A DNA stretch of 64,000 nucleotides from Acetomicrobium thermoterrenum DSM 13490 (GTDB lineage Bacteria > Synergistota > Synergistia > Synergistales > Acetomicrobiaceae). The translations under genes were made by a program, and so were the position numbers. Position 1 is the stretch's first letter, and each line of letters starts with the position of its first letter. Location of the stretch: assembly GCF_900107215.1 (NCBI RefSeq), contig NZ_FNPD01000003.1, positions 124,001-188,000 of the forward strand, given 5' to 3'. The notes beneath the pieces were generated by a model that did no database searches, was not told where the DNA came from, and worked only from the letters and a program-made list of their open reading frames with translations. This document shows positions 1 to 7,753 of this stretch, piece after piece.

Positions 1-696
1 TCGAGGGCTTTAAATATTACTCCAAAATACGTTATGAGCCCCGGTGGTTTTAAGAGCCGCTTCGTAAACTCGACCGATCTGGAATTGTTTCGAGCTGCAT
101 GCTCCGTATTTTCCATACAACTTGTTAGCTCCTTCGGTCAACTGGGGGTTAATGCCGTCCCGCTTTATCCGCCAGACAACATATCCGCCGTTGCTAAAAG
201 AAAGGATGTCCTACGGGTTACAGAAAATGGCAAAGTGCGTTTAATTAGAGGCAATTGCAGCGGATTTATCACGTCCTTTCGAAACGAAAGTATCTTTGCA
301 TTGTGGGATTTAGGTGCTCTTCCCGTCTTACCTCCTCTGGCTTATGACGAGAAAGGTAACGGCGTCTTGAACGTCGATGGGGATCGCATGGCTGCTGCAG
401 CAGCTGCGTCTGTTAAAGCAGATGTATTGGTCATATTAAGCAACATTCCGGGATTGCTTCAAGATCCAAACGATACTTCCACGTTGATTAAAATGTCTAC
501 GCTCGAAGACTGGACCGAACTGGAAAGCTATTCTCGGGGAAACATGAAGCGCAAACTGCTAGCGGCAAAAGAAGCGCTCGAAGGCGGAGTTAATTCGGTA
601 TTTATAGGAGACAGCAGGCAACCAAATCCGATAAAGACGATATTCTCTGGAGGAGGGACGCACTTATGTCGGAGCTTTACGGAAGCCGCGGTATAA
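1..696 (+). CDS. lysZ: [LysW]-aminoadipate/[LysW]-glutamate kinase, 5'-truncated by window edge
   Basis: C-terminal 231 codons of an amino-acid kinase of the ArgB/LysZ family; the frame is open to base 1, so the start lies outside. It phosphorylates the side-chain carboxylate of an amino acid held on the carrier protein LysW, in lysine or arginine synthesis. Visible are the SPGGFKSRF segment, the NVDGDRMAA motif that binds the substrate end, the SNIPGLL loop and the GNMKRK segment typical of LysZ rather than classical ArgB. The next gene (lysJ) starts inside its 3' end, and lysK follows, so the three form one operon; the missing upstream genes are expected to include lysW, lysX and lysY. Lysine versus arginine specificity cannot be read from this part. 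The last 10 codons have no obvious family counterpart. Confidence 0.85.
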   Translation, partial: SRALNITPKYVMSPGGFKSRFVNSTDLELFRAACSVFSIQLVSSFGQLGVNAVPLYPPDNISAVAKRKDVLRVTENGKVRLIRGNCSGFITSFRNESIFALWDLGALPVLPPLAYDEKGNGVLNVDGDRMAAAAAASVKADVLVILSNIPGLLQDPNDTSTLIKMSTLEDWTELESYSRGNMKRKLLAAKEALEGGVNSVFIGDSRQPNPIKTIFSGGGTHLCRSFTEAAV

Positions 697-1802
697 CTTT
701 AACATACGGGAATGGTGCAATAATCAGAGATAAAGAAGGAAAAGAATATATAGATTTTTACTGTGGCAGCGGAGCTGCGCTCTTCGGACATTGCCATCCC
801 TACCTTGTTAAGACATTAAAAGAAGCATCGGAAATGCCGTGGACGGTAGGGATAGGCATGGGATCGGATACGAGAAATAAGTTCATGGAATCCTTAAAAC
901 AGATATTTCCGGACAGAGAATGCTTCTTCTGCAACAGCGGATCTGAAGCAGTGGAGGCCGCACTTAAACTTGTCACCTTTTTAAACTCCAATAGAAAAAA
1001 AATCCTTGCCCTACGCCGAAGCTTTCACGGACGCACGCTTGGGGCTTTGTCTTTAACCTTTAACCCGCTTTACAGAAACCCTTGGACACACGTTCTTTTG
1101 CCAGTAACCCATTTAGAACCAGAGGAACTGCCGTCAAGGGTAGATGAAGATACCGTTGCGGTATTTGTAGAGCCCGTCAGAGGGGAAGGCGGAGTCTATC
1201 CCCTCAAGAAGGATATTGGGAAGAAGATAACTGAGGCGTGCAAATTGCACGGAGCTTTGCTCGTCAGCGATGAGGTTCAATGCGGTTGGGGAAGGTGTGG
1301 CGATTATTCAGTAAGCGAAAAGTGTGGTCTTGATCCTGACATAATATGTCTCGCAAAGGGTGTGTCCGGAGGTTTTCCCGTAGGGATGATGCTATGGAAG
1401 GAAAAGTTAGGCGGCTTTCCTCCTTCGGGGCACAGTTCAACATACGGAGGCAATCCTCTTGCCATGGCTTTGGGGCTAGCTACTATATCGTTATTGCAAG
1501 GTGAAGGCTATATGCAAAAGGCGGTGGAATTAGGTGACCACTTCAGAGGTCTATTACAAAAAATTGACTCGCCGCTTATACGTGAGGTGCGCGGAAGGGG
1601 GTTGTTGAACGGAGTGGAGCTTTCCGTAAAAACTATTCCTATAGTCAAAGAACTTCAGGATAGGGGTGTACTCGCCCTTCCGGCCGGACCTTTTGTGGTG
1701 AGATTTTTGTCGCCCCTGACGTCTACGACAGAACATTTTGAAAAAACAGCTGACATCTTTAAAGCTGTATTGGAAGAGAAGGAAAAGGGCGATGTCTGCT
1801 GA
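666..1802 (+). CDS. lysJ: [LysW]-aminoadipate/glutamate semialdehyde transaminase
   Basis: A 378-residue class III PLP-dependent aminotransferase (acetylornithine aminotransferase family). It aminates the carrier-bound semialdehyde formed by LysZ and LysY. Seen: the SGSEAVEAA motif (about residues 91-99) for phosphate binding, the SDEVQCGWGR segment (about 201-210) with the PLP aspartate, and the Schiff-base lysine at about K231 in LAKGVSGG. The start ATG follows a GGAGG with 9-base spacing and lies inside the end of lysZ. The neighbours lysZ and lysK, rather than argB/argD/argJ-type genes, are the reason for the LysJ call; from sequence alone, acetylornithine aminotransferase (ArgD) would be the alternative. 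Confidence 0.85.
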   Translation: MSELYGSRGITLTYGNGAIIRDKEGKEYIDFYCGSGAALFGHCHPYLVKTLKEASEMPWTVGIGMGSDTRNKFMESLKQIFPDRECFFCNSGSEAVEAALKLVTFLNSNRKKILALRRSFHGRTLGALSLTFNPLYRNPWTHVLLPVTHLEPEELPSRVDEDTVAVFVEPVRGEGGVYPLKKDIGKKITEACKLHGALLVSDEVQCGWGRCGDYSVSEKCGLDPDIICLAKGVSGGFPVGMMLWKEKLGGFPPSGHSSTYGGNPLAMALGLATISLLQGEGYMQKAVELGDHFRGLLQKIDSPLIREVRGRGLLNGVELSVKTIPIVKELQDRGVLALPAGPFVVRFLSPLTSTTEHFEKTADIFKAVLEEKEKGDVC

Positions 1803-2859
1803 AAGGAATTTGCTCTTCGATCTGGTTTCAATAGCCAGCGCAAGTTACAAAGAAGCCGAGGCGTGTGATTATCTCAATGCCCGCCTCCCTTCTTTGGGGT
1901 GGGACAGGTCATACATAGACTATGTGGGCAATGTCGTGGCCACGAAAGGGGAGGGCGATAACGAAATAATCCTCCTCGGTCACATCGATACAGTTGAGGG
2001 CGGACCAAAGCCCAAAGTAGAAGACGATACCCTATGGGGGAGGGGTGCTGTCGATGCAAAGGGACCCCTTTGCGCGATGGCCTTAGCTGGCGGCAAGGTA
2101 AAACTTGCACGAAACTGCAAATTGACCCTTATTGCTGCCATCGGAGAGGAATCTGACTCACGGGGCATCCTTTACAGACTGCCGCTCCATAAGCCTAAAG
2201 CCTGCATCGTGGGAGAGCCGTCGAACACTCGGGGAATAACCATAGGCTATCGCGGTTGTATTAGGGCAATCCTCAAGGCAAAAGATGGCGGAGGCCACAG
2301 AAGCGCCGACGCAGGTCCCCTTACCAGCGTTACCCTGGCAGCTTCAGAGATATTAAATCGATTGCGCTCAAATGACCAATCGGGCAAATCCATTGCATAT
2401 AGCCCATCTGGGGCAATCGTTTCCATGCGGGGACAGGAAAGGGGACGAAGGACTGCAAAGATGGAGCTCGATATACGCGTTCCCATCGGAGGCACCCTAG
2501 AAGAATACCGCTTGTTGGTTGAGAAAATATGCAAAAAATATAAAGTAGAACATGATATCGCCCTTGCCATACCCTCTCACGTGACGGACAAAAACAACAT
2601 AGTCGCAAAAGCCTTTCGCACAGCCCTGAGACGACAAAAACTGGAACCCCGCGTAGTCGTCAAAAGCGGAACGGCTGATTTCAATCATGCAGCTGCTTGG
2701 GATTGCCCTATGGTCGCATACGGGCCCGGCGACAGCACCCTAGATCACACTATGACCGAACATATCGTCTTAAGTGAATATTTTAAATCCATCGATGTTC
2801 TCGAAACTGCGATAGCATTGATCTCTTCTTATGTGTCAAGTGGGGTAGGGTTTTTGTGA
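1792..2859 (+). CDS. lysK: [LysW]-lysine/[LysW]-ornithine hydrolase (M20 peptidase family)
   Basis: A 355-residue M20 metallopeptidase that releases lysine or ornithine from the LysW carrier, the last step of the pathway. Metal-ligand motifs are present in order: LGHIDTVEG (H64, D66), GRGAVDAKGP (D88) and IGEESDSRG (catalytic pair E119/E120), followed by GEPSNTRGITIGYRG, which is characteristic of LysK. The start at 1792 overlaps the end of lysJ by 11 bases and is preceded by a purine-rich GGAAGAGAAGG stretch; a longer reading from 1738 would overlap lysJ much more and lacks such a site. Alternative members of the family (ArgE, DapE) are less likely given the lysZ-lysJ context. Confidence 0.87.
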   Translation: MSAERNLLFDLVSIASASYKEAEACDYLNARLPSLGWDRSYIDYVGNVVATKGEGDNEIILLGHIDTVEGGPKPKVEDDTLWGRGAVDAKGPLCAMALAGGKVKLARNCKLTLIAAIGEESDSRGILYRLPLHKPKACIVGEPSNTRGITIGYRGCIRAILKAKDGGGHRSADAGPLTSVTLAASEILNRLRSNDQSGKSIAYSPSGAIVSMRGQERGRRTAKMELDIRVPIGGTLEEYRLLVEKICKKYKVEHDIALAIPSHVTDKNNIVAKAFRTALRRQKLEPRVVVKSGTADFNHAAAWDCPMVAYGPGDSTLDHTMTEHIVLSEYFKSIDVLETAIALISSYVSSGVGFL

Positions 2860-2888
2860 TAAAATAACAGAGAAGCGAGGTGATAACC

Positions 2889-3317
2889 ATGTTTGACAAC
2901 AACATTGAAGTCTTCGTAAAAGGCATAGCTGTGGACGAGGACAACAATCATATTGTTATGCTCAGTGACAAGGAGGAAACTAAAGTCCTGCCTATCGTCA
3001 TCGGTCCCGTTGAAGCTATGGCCATTTTAATGAACTTGCAGGGCGTAACGCCCAGTCGTCCACTTACTCACAACCTCTTAAGAAACCTATTGGACCTTTT
3101 GGGCGCGGAGGTGGAGCAAGTCATAATCAACAACATTAAAGACAATGTCTATTATGCTAACCTTTATCTTAGGCACAAAAGTTACACATATGAAGTTGAT
3201 TCTCGCCCCAGCGATGCAATCGCCCTTGCCGTCGCCTATAACGCACCAATATACATGGACATAAAGCTGACGGAGTTTACCGTAAATTCTTCTGATTTAA
3301 ACGTCGGACACAATTAA
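2889..3317 (+). CDS. Bifunctional nuclease family protein (BFN/DUF151)
   Basis: A 142-residue single-domain protein of the BFN family, named after plant and Thermotoga proteins with RNase and DNase activity in vitro; the bacterial role is uncertain. Typical features are the start VKGIAVDEDNNHIVMLSD, the VLPIVIGPVEA segment and the SRPSDAIALAV motif near the C-terminus. The ATG at 2889 follows AGGTGAT at 2878-2884 with ideal spacing; the GTG at 2880 sits inside that site and is rejected. It lies 29 bases after lysK and may be read with it. It is convergent with the helicase gene. Confidence 0.85.
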   Translation: MFDNNIEVFVKGIAVDEDNNHIVMLSDKEETKVLPIVIGPVEAMAILMNLQGVTPSRPLTHNLLRNLLDLLGAEVEQVIINNIKDNVYYANLYLRHKSYTYEVDSRPSDAIALAVAYNAPIYMDIKLTEFTVNSSDLNVGHN

Positions 3318-3382
3318 CCGACTTAACACGCGGCAAACCTTAAGACAAAAGATAGGCTTAGCAACATTTTTTTACATAATGT

Positions 3383-4963
3383 CTATTCTTTAAGGACAGG
3401 ACTTTCTAAAACCTTTAAATTTAAAATCCTGTCAACTCTAAAAACCCTTTCTCCCTGTCTGGAGTTGCAAAATGCCCGTACTCCTATGTATTTTTTCCCT
3501 TTGTATTCCATCTCTCCGACTTCAAAGGGGGTTATGATTCTTTTGCTTTTCTCGTTATTTGGCTTAAGGTAAACGATTTCCAAAGCCAAATTTTCGTTTA
3601 TAGCCTCTCTAATTCTCCCGATCTTGTCGTCTAGGGATTGCATCTCCTCAGCCTTGCTATATTGGCACTCCGTCAAGAAATGCACCACGTTCCAGTCCAT
3701 CCAGATATGTTCTTTCTTGATGGGTTTTTTTAGTATGATTCCCTCCAGAGAAGTGCAACGGCTCAAAGCAACATAAACTTGGCCATGGGCAAAGGCCCCG
3801 CGTCCAATGTCAATGATGACCTTATCGAAGGTCTTGCCCTGGCTTTTATGTATCGTCACTGCCCAGGCAAGCATCATTGGATATTGCTTAAACTTGCCTA
3901 CGGTTTGAGACTTCAGCTTATCTCCGTCTACGTAAAAGTCGTAAATCTCCCAGGTGTGAGGGGTCACTTCGACCTCCCTTCCGTCTGAAAGCTCTACCAC
4001 TATGACGTATTCCTCTCGATCGTCCTCTAAGACGTCTTTATAAATCTCGATAATTTTCCCGATACTTCCGTTAACCCACCTGCCCAGGGAGTCGTTGTTC
4101 AAAAGCATAATTTGGGCTCCCTCTTTTACCTTAAGCTCCAAGGCTGTCGGCAGATATTCGTTCCCAAAATCGCCTTTGATAGCGCCTTTAAAAACATGAG
4201 TCATGCCTTTTAATTGGAAAAGCTGCTGCTCATTAATTTCTTCCGCACGTTTATTTGTTGTGGTCAAATATACGAAGAACTCTTCAGGATCGGGCTCGAA
4301 GTCGGGCATTACGCGGCTGTTCAGTAGCTTTATATCCTCATCCGTTATGGTCTTGTTGCGAATTGCTCCCAGCAAATCTATGAACTTCTGGTCGTGCTGG
4401 CGATATATCTTATCCAACTCCACAAATTCCACATCCAAGGTCTCAAAGGCCTTGGCACTGTAAAAATAAGGTGTCTCATAGAGGGTCTTAAAAACATCTC
4501 TTTCGTTTTTCGTTACAACGGGGGGAAGTTGATACAAATCTCCGATGAATACCATTTGAATTCCACCAAAGGGCAACTTGCTTTTGGGCCCATGGAGTCT
4601 CAAAAACTTGTCGACGCAGTCTAGTAAATCAGCTCGGACCATGGAGACCTCGTCTATGATGATCGTATCTATCTTTTTGTAAATGTTCGTCGCACCATTG
4701 GGAGAACGAGACTTTTTGATCTGGTCGGGAGTAACGTTGGGCTTAAAACCGAAAAAAGAATGAATGGTCTGACCTTTGACGTTCAAGGCAGCAACGCCGG
4801 TGGGGGCTAAAACCACGACTCTTTTTTTCGTGTTCTGTTGAAAATAAGACAATAATGTGGACTTTCCTGTTCCGGCACGTCCGGTAACGAATACGTTTTT
4901 ATCGGAATTTTCCATGAGATCTAATGCTTTGCGAAAGTCTTCGTTCAATTCTATTTTTGACAT
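3383..4963 (-). CDS. PIF1-family superfamily 1B DNA helicase with C-terminal WYL domain
   Basis: A 526-residue helicase of the PIF1/RecD2-like group. Motif I is GRAGTGKST (28-36), motif II IIIDEVSM (about 101-108), motif III FIGDLYQLPPV, then a nucleic-acid binding SH3-like insert (GAQIMLLNND), the AVTIHKSQGKTFD motif V and QVYVALSRC motif VI. Residues about 452-519 look like a WYL domain (REAINENLALEIVYL, RIITPFEVG, RVFRVDRIL). PIF1-WYL fusions are known, for example in Thermotoga elfii, where the WYL part binds single-stranded DNA. Likely roles are G-quadruplex or fork processing. The gene appears to be monocistronic, between the hairpin at 5055-5083 and the BFN gene. Confidence 0.88.
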   Translation of the reverse strand: MSKIELNEDFRKALDLMENSDKNVFVTGRAGTGKSTLLSYFQQNTKKRVVVLAPTGVAALNVKGQTIHSFFGFKPNVTPDQIKKSRSPNGATNIYKKIDTIIIDEVSMVRADLLDCVDKFLRLHGPKSKLPFGGIQMVFIGDLYQLPPVVTKNERDVFKTLYETPYFYSAKAFETLDVEFVELDKIYRQHDQKFIDLLGAIRNKTITDEDIKLLNSRVMPDFEPDPEEFFVYLTTTNKRAEEINEQQLFQLKGMTHVFKGAIKGDFGNEYLPTALELKVKEGAQIMLLNNDSLGRWVNGSIGKIIEIYKDVLEDDREEYVIVVELSDGREVEVTPHTWEIYDFYVDGDKLKSQTVGKFKQYPMMLAWAVTIHKSQGKTFDKVIIDIGRGAFAHGQVYVALSRCTSLEGIILKKPIKKEHIWMDWNVVHFLTECQYSKAEEMQSLDDKIGRIREAINENLALEIVYLKPNNEKSKRIITPFEVGEMEYKGKKYIGVRAFCNSRQGERVFRVDRILNLKVLESPVLKE

Positions 4964-5054
4964 CCAACCTCAAACCTCTGCATTTCCTTAATTTTGAGTT
5001 AATCATAACATGACAAATACTAAAATTTAAGGCATATCGAGGACAAAATATACC

Positions 5055-5083
5055 AAAGAGCACATGTTACCCATGTGCTTTTC
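5055..5083 (-). terminator. Hairpin, likely terminator of the DUF364/ModA-like operon
   Basis: Inverted repeat AGCACATG (5059-5066) and CATGTGCT (5072-5079) with a five-base loop; weaker A/T and G-T pairs extend it outward. It lies between the stop at 5121 and the start of the helicase gene, both on the minus strand. The T-tract on the minus strand is short, so efficiency is uncertain; the plus-strand copy has TTTT directly after the stem. Confidence 0.55.
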
Positions 5084-5120
5084 ATATGTTACATCCGAGA
5101 GTTTGGCAATCTCCCTTAAT

Positions 5121-5900
5121 TCATTGGGCCTCAAAACATAGTCTTTCAATGCCCAAAAGCTTGGCAGGTATAGCTCCGGTTGTTCCATAAATAAAAGGTT
5201 TTACCCCTCTGTTTTCCATGGTCTGAAGTATTCTATCCAGTGTGCTATTTACTAGAGTCGAGCCGGTAATGAGACAGACTCTGCAATCCCTTGCGATCTC
5301 TTCAAGCGCTGTGTCACCGTCCAATACTCTCACTCCAAAGACATCTTTTCCTATGTTTTGAGGGTTTAAGTCACATAATTTCACCCTTTCTTTTCCCAAA
5401 ACTTCCGCCATATGTTTAATAATTGCCGGTTGGTATCCTATTACCCCCACTTTGGCTGAGGGATCTAATATCTCGCTTACAAATTCCGCCATTTTTCGCC
5501 CGCAACGGTCTGGAGCTTTATCTTTGCAATGAATGGTATGATCGTCCCAGCCAAGATGCCTTCCCAATGCATTAACTGTAGCCAAGAAAATAGCCCTGTT
5601 TTTCTCCAGATTCAATGGCAAAAGAAGCACTTCTTCGAGAGTCCCCCTCCAACGGGAAGGCCTTGACGTAAAGGCCTGCCCCTTTTCTCCATTTAGCGTA
5701 GCCTCGATAAGCTTTTCCTCCCCGCGCTGAAGAGCAAAATCTTTATAGGGAGCAGGGTCTCCAAGTGCTTCTTCAACGCCTAGGGGCTCTACGAAAACAG
5801 ACTCATCCAGAAGATGAGAAAGGCTTTTAATATTTTTTAACACTATTTTTCTTACATCGAGAAGCAAATCAGAACTTTTGTTATTTTCAATGCACTTCAT
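5121..5900 (-). CDS. DUF4213/DUF364 family protein (putative metal-chelate or metal-cofactor protein)
   Basis: A 259-residue protein. The N-terminal part fits DUF4213 and the C-terminal part the Rossmann-like DUF364 domain (KVGVIGYQPAIIKHM, LCDLNPQNIG, RVCLITGSTLVNSTLDRIL, FIYGTTGA). Family members are described as putative heavy-metal chelatases and are often found beside transport genes for metals or oxyanions; no reaction is established. It follows the ModA-like gene by 19 bases on the same strand, so the two probably share a substrate. No signal peptide is visible, so it is probably cytoplasmic. Confidence 0.7.
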   Translation of the reverse strand: MKCIENNKSSDLLLDVRKIVLKNIKSLSHLLDESVFVEPLGVEEALGDPAPYKDFALQRGEEKLIEATLNGEKGQAFTSRPSRWRGTLEEVLLLPLNLEKNRAIFLATVNALGRHLGWDDHTIHCKDKAPDRCGRKMAEFVSEILDPSAKVGVIGYQPAIIKHMAEVLGKERVKLCDLNPQNIGKDVFGVRVLDGDTALEEIARDCRVCLITGSTLVNSTLDRILQTMENRGVKPFIYGTTGAIPAKLLGIERLCFEAQ

Positions 5901-5919
5901 TGCACATTAACCCCCCCTA

Positions 5920-6645
5920 TTACTTCGTGTTATCTGGCGATAAAAATCCCCACTTCGTCCAAATAGGAAAAGACCTTTCGGAACGACAGAAAATCCAAAA
6001 TTTGCGGACCTCCTCATTGGCTCTAATAGTGAGACCCCCCACTTGATCGACAGTCATTCCGGATAGAGGAGTATAATTGCCGCCTGCTTTTATGGCCATG
6101 CTGAGAGGAATAAACGCTATCTCGGCAGCACTTCCTTTCGCCGCGACGACAGCCTGCGGTGCATTGCCAACTAAAATAATCCTCTTTTCAGCCATCATTT
6201 TATCCCATAATCCTGCCTCATCAAGATATTGCTTTGCCAGGTTTCCATAAGCTGTTATATCGGGATTTGGCACGGCTATTTTGGACTTTTCAATATCGCT
6301 CTCACATGGAGCCTCCGAAGAAAAACGCCACATCACCAATTGCCCTATGGCAAAGGCGTGAACGTCGACTAGCATTCCCTTGGCCTTTAACCATTTTGGC
6401 CATCTGGGCTCGGAAGCCAAAAACATATCATATGGCGCACCCATCGCTATCTTATTTGCCAAAGGACCACATGCTTCCTTTACAAATTCCATTTTTTCTC
6501 CTCCAGCCTCGACATAAGCCTCCATCACCTCTTCAACGCAGGGAGCTATGCCAGCTGCAACGGCAACCACATTAGCCATAACTGGTGCACACCATATTGA
6601 CAGGACGCACATGATAATTACAAAAACTCTAACAGCTCGTTTCAA
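5920..6645 (-). CDS. ModA-like periplasmic substrate-binding protein with altered ligand residues
   Basis: A 241-residue protein with an N-terminal hydrophobic signal segment (about residues 4-24) that ends near ANVVA. The fold is that of molybdate-binding ModA: GAPYDMFLASE, a segment KIAVPNPDITAYGN matching the ModA PxxxxYG pattern, and a late IAFIPLS. However, the serines that hold the oxyanion in ModA are replaced by other residues (AAGIAPC and EACGPL where ModA has AAAS and SSST), and the C-terminal ligand tyrosine is not evident. No modB or modC is next to it; a DUF364 gene follows. It may be a binding protein for another oxyanion or metal species. Confidence 0.72.
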   Translation of the reverse strand: MKRAVRVFVIIMCVLSIWCAPVMANVVAVAAGIAPCVEEVMEAYVEAGGEKMEFVKEACGPLANKIAMGAPYDMFLASEPRWPKWLKAKGMLVDVHAFAIGQLVMWRFSSEAPCESDIEKSKIAVPNPDITAYGNLAKQYLDEAGLWDKMMAEKRIILVGNAPQAVVAAKGSAAEIAFIPLSMAIKAGGNYTPLSGMTVDQVGGLTIRANEEVRKFWIFCRSERSFPIWTKWGFLSPDNTK

Positions 6646-6691
6646 TTGATTTACCCCCTCTTATATCGAATGGGACACGTGCTTGTATAGT

Positions 6692-6731
6692 AAATTATCA
6701 CAGTTAGATATATATTGCAACTGGGTTGCAA
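6692..6731 (-). promoter_or_regulatory. Promoter of the ModA-like operon with an overlapping palindrome
   Basis: On the minus strand, TTGCAA (6715-6720) and TAATTT (6692-6697) are separated by 17 bases, a sigma70-like promoter. The -35 box is one half of a perfect palindrome TTGCAAC-TGG-GTTGCAA (6715-6731). A protein bound there would compete with RNA polymerase, so repression is the simplest reading. The regulator is unknown. Confidence 0.5.
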
Positions 6732-6733
6732 AT

Positions 6734-6941
6734 GCGTGCCCGTTTATAGTATGACTACTGATCGGTTTTGTTCTATATAGAAAAAGTAGTATACTTAAAT
6801 TTAAAAGAAGGTTATCGAGGTTATGTCGCCAGGACTGTAATCCAATGCCTAATAAGTGGTTATAGTCTTGTCCGGAGCCATATAAGGGCAAATGACATAT
6901 AGCCAAGAAATGAATTTGTCCTGAAGGTGGTAAGTTTCTTA
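6734..6941. other. Intergenic stretch without recognised gene
   Basis: About 200 bases between the divergent ModA-like and rplU promoters. A 96-codon minus-strand frame runs through it but has no recognisable motif, no good ribosome site and crosses the promoter. I see no riboswitch that I can support; a molybdenum-cofactor element was looked for and not recognised. Confidence 0.5.
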
Positions 6942-6970
6942 TTGACTTCACGGTCCTTCTTATTTAAAAT
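6942..6970 (+). promoter_or_regulatory. Promoter of the rplU-prp-rpmA operon
   Basis: TTGACT (6942-6947), 17 bases, TAAAAT (6965-6970). A strong sigma70-like match. The predicted transcript would start near 6977, exactly at the first hairpin of the leader. Confidence 0.7.
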
Positions 6971-6976
6971 GCATAA

Positions 6977-7054
6977 GTCCCATAAATATGGGACGATAAC
7001 CGCTTGAGACGGGCTCCAAGGCAATTGCCGCCCGAGTTGCTCAGCGAGAGGAGG
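6977..7054 (+). promoter_or_regulatory. Structured 5' leader of rplU (possible L21 autoregulatory leader)
   Basis: The leader contains a perfect stem GTCCCATA/TATGGGAC (6977-6994), then CGGGC (7010-7014) paired with GCCCG (7030-7034) enclosing the palindrome GGCAATTGCC (7020-7029), and the ribosome site AGGAGG at 7049-7054. Structured leaders that bind L21 or L27 are known upstream of rplU in Firmicutes; identity with that family is not shown here. Confidence 0.5.
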
Positions 7055-7062
7055 TAATGAGT

Positions 7063-7377
7063 TTGACTTATGCTATTGTAGAAACCGGTGGGAAGCAGTA
7101 TCGTGTATCGCCTGGAGATGTGTTGAAAGTCGAGAAGCTAGAGGGACAACCAGGAGATATAGTAAAGCTTGATCGAGTTCTAATGATATCCGACGATCAG
7201 GAAGTAAAGGTGGGAAATCCGACTATTCCCGGTGCCAGCGTGGAAGCAACCATTAAGAATCACGGCAAAGACAAAAAAGTCATCGTCTTCAAATTCAAAA
7301 ACAAAACTAATTATCAAAGGTTCAAAGGCCACCGTCAGCCCTACTCGGAAATCGAGATCTTGTCCGTAAAGTATTAA
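7063..7377 (+). CDS. rplU: Large ribosomal subunit protein bL21
   Basis: A 104-residue L21: YAIVETGGKQYRV at the start, the central VEATIKNHGKDKKVIVFKFKNK and the closing QPYSEIEI segment are diagnostic. L21 binds 23S rRNA early in 50S assembly. I prefer the TTG at 7063, which is 8 bases from AGGAGG and places the conserved YAIVETGG close to the N-terminus; the ATG at 7057 is only 2 bases from that site. First gene of the classical rplU-prp-rpmA-obgE order. Confidence 0.95.
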   Translation: MTYAIVETGGKQYRVSPGDVLKVEKLEGQPGDIVKLDRVLMISDDQEVKVGNPTIPGASVEATIKNHGKDKKVIVFKFKNKTNYQRFKGHRQPYSEIEILSVKY

Positions 7378-7417
7378 CTTATCTAAATATTATGAAGTAT
7401 TTCAGATTTCGGTAAGA

Positions 7418-7753
7418 ATGATTAAAATTAGTATAGGGATAGGGGGAAAAAGGCCATTATCGGTTGAAGCCAGAGGACACAGCGGATATGCTAAAAAGGG
7501 AGAAGATGTCGTATGCGCTGCAGTGTCGACCTTGATGCATGCCCTCCTTTTAGGGCTAAAAGAGGTCGTCGAAGCTAAAGATGTAGTTTTCGATATCCAA
7601 GATGACGTACCTTTGTTTTTCCTCTCTTGGAACGAAGGAACCCTTGAGGATCCAAAGGCGAAGGCGGTAATAGAAACAGTGCTTGGCAGCTTAAGGTCCA
7701 TTGCCCATTCCTATCCCGGGTATGTGCAAATTGTGGAGGTGAGTATAAATTGA
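7418..7753 (+). CDS. prp: Ribosomal-processing cysteine protease Prp
   Basis: A 111-residue Prp (YsxB) protein. It removes the N-terminal extension of ribosomal protein L27 before or during ribosome assembly, known from Staphylococcus aureus. The catalytic pair is visible: H21 in ARGHSGYA and C33 in DVVCAAVS. It lies between rplU and rpmA, the usual place, and its stop overlaps the rpmA start (TTGA). The L27 encoded next carries the matching cleavable extension, so the pair is functionally consistent. Confidence 0.92.
   Translation: MIKISIGIGGKRPLSVEARGHSGYAKKGEDVVCAAVSTLMHALLLGLKEVVEAKDVVFDIQDDVPLFFLSWNEGTLEDPKAKAVIETVLGSLRSIAHSYPGYVQIVEVSIN

Noticed and set aside
3383-6645. A defence island built on the WYL-helicase
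   Set aside because: The neighbours are a ModA-like and a DUF364 gene behind a terminator-like hairpin; no nuclease, methylase or toxin genes are present.
6661-6951. 96-codon minus-strand frame upstream of the ModA-like gene
   Set aside because: No motif, no ribosome site, and it crosses a promoter and operator-like palindrome.
6646-6976. Molybdenum-cofactor riboswitch upstream of the ModA-like gene
   Set aside because: I could not find the conserved core or helices on either strand; only a promoter and palindrome are supported.
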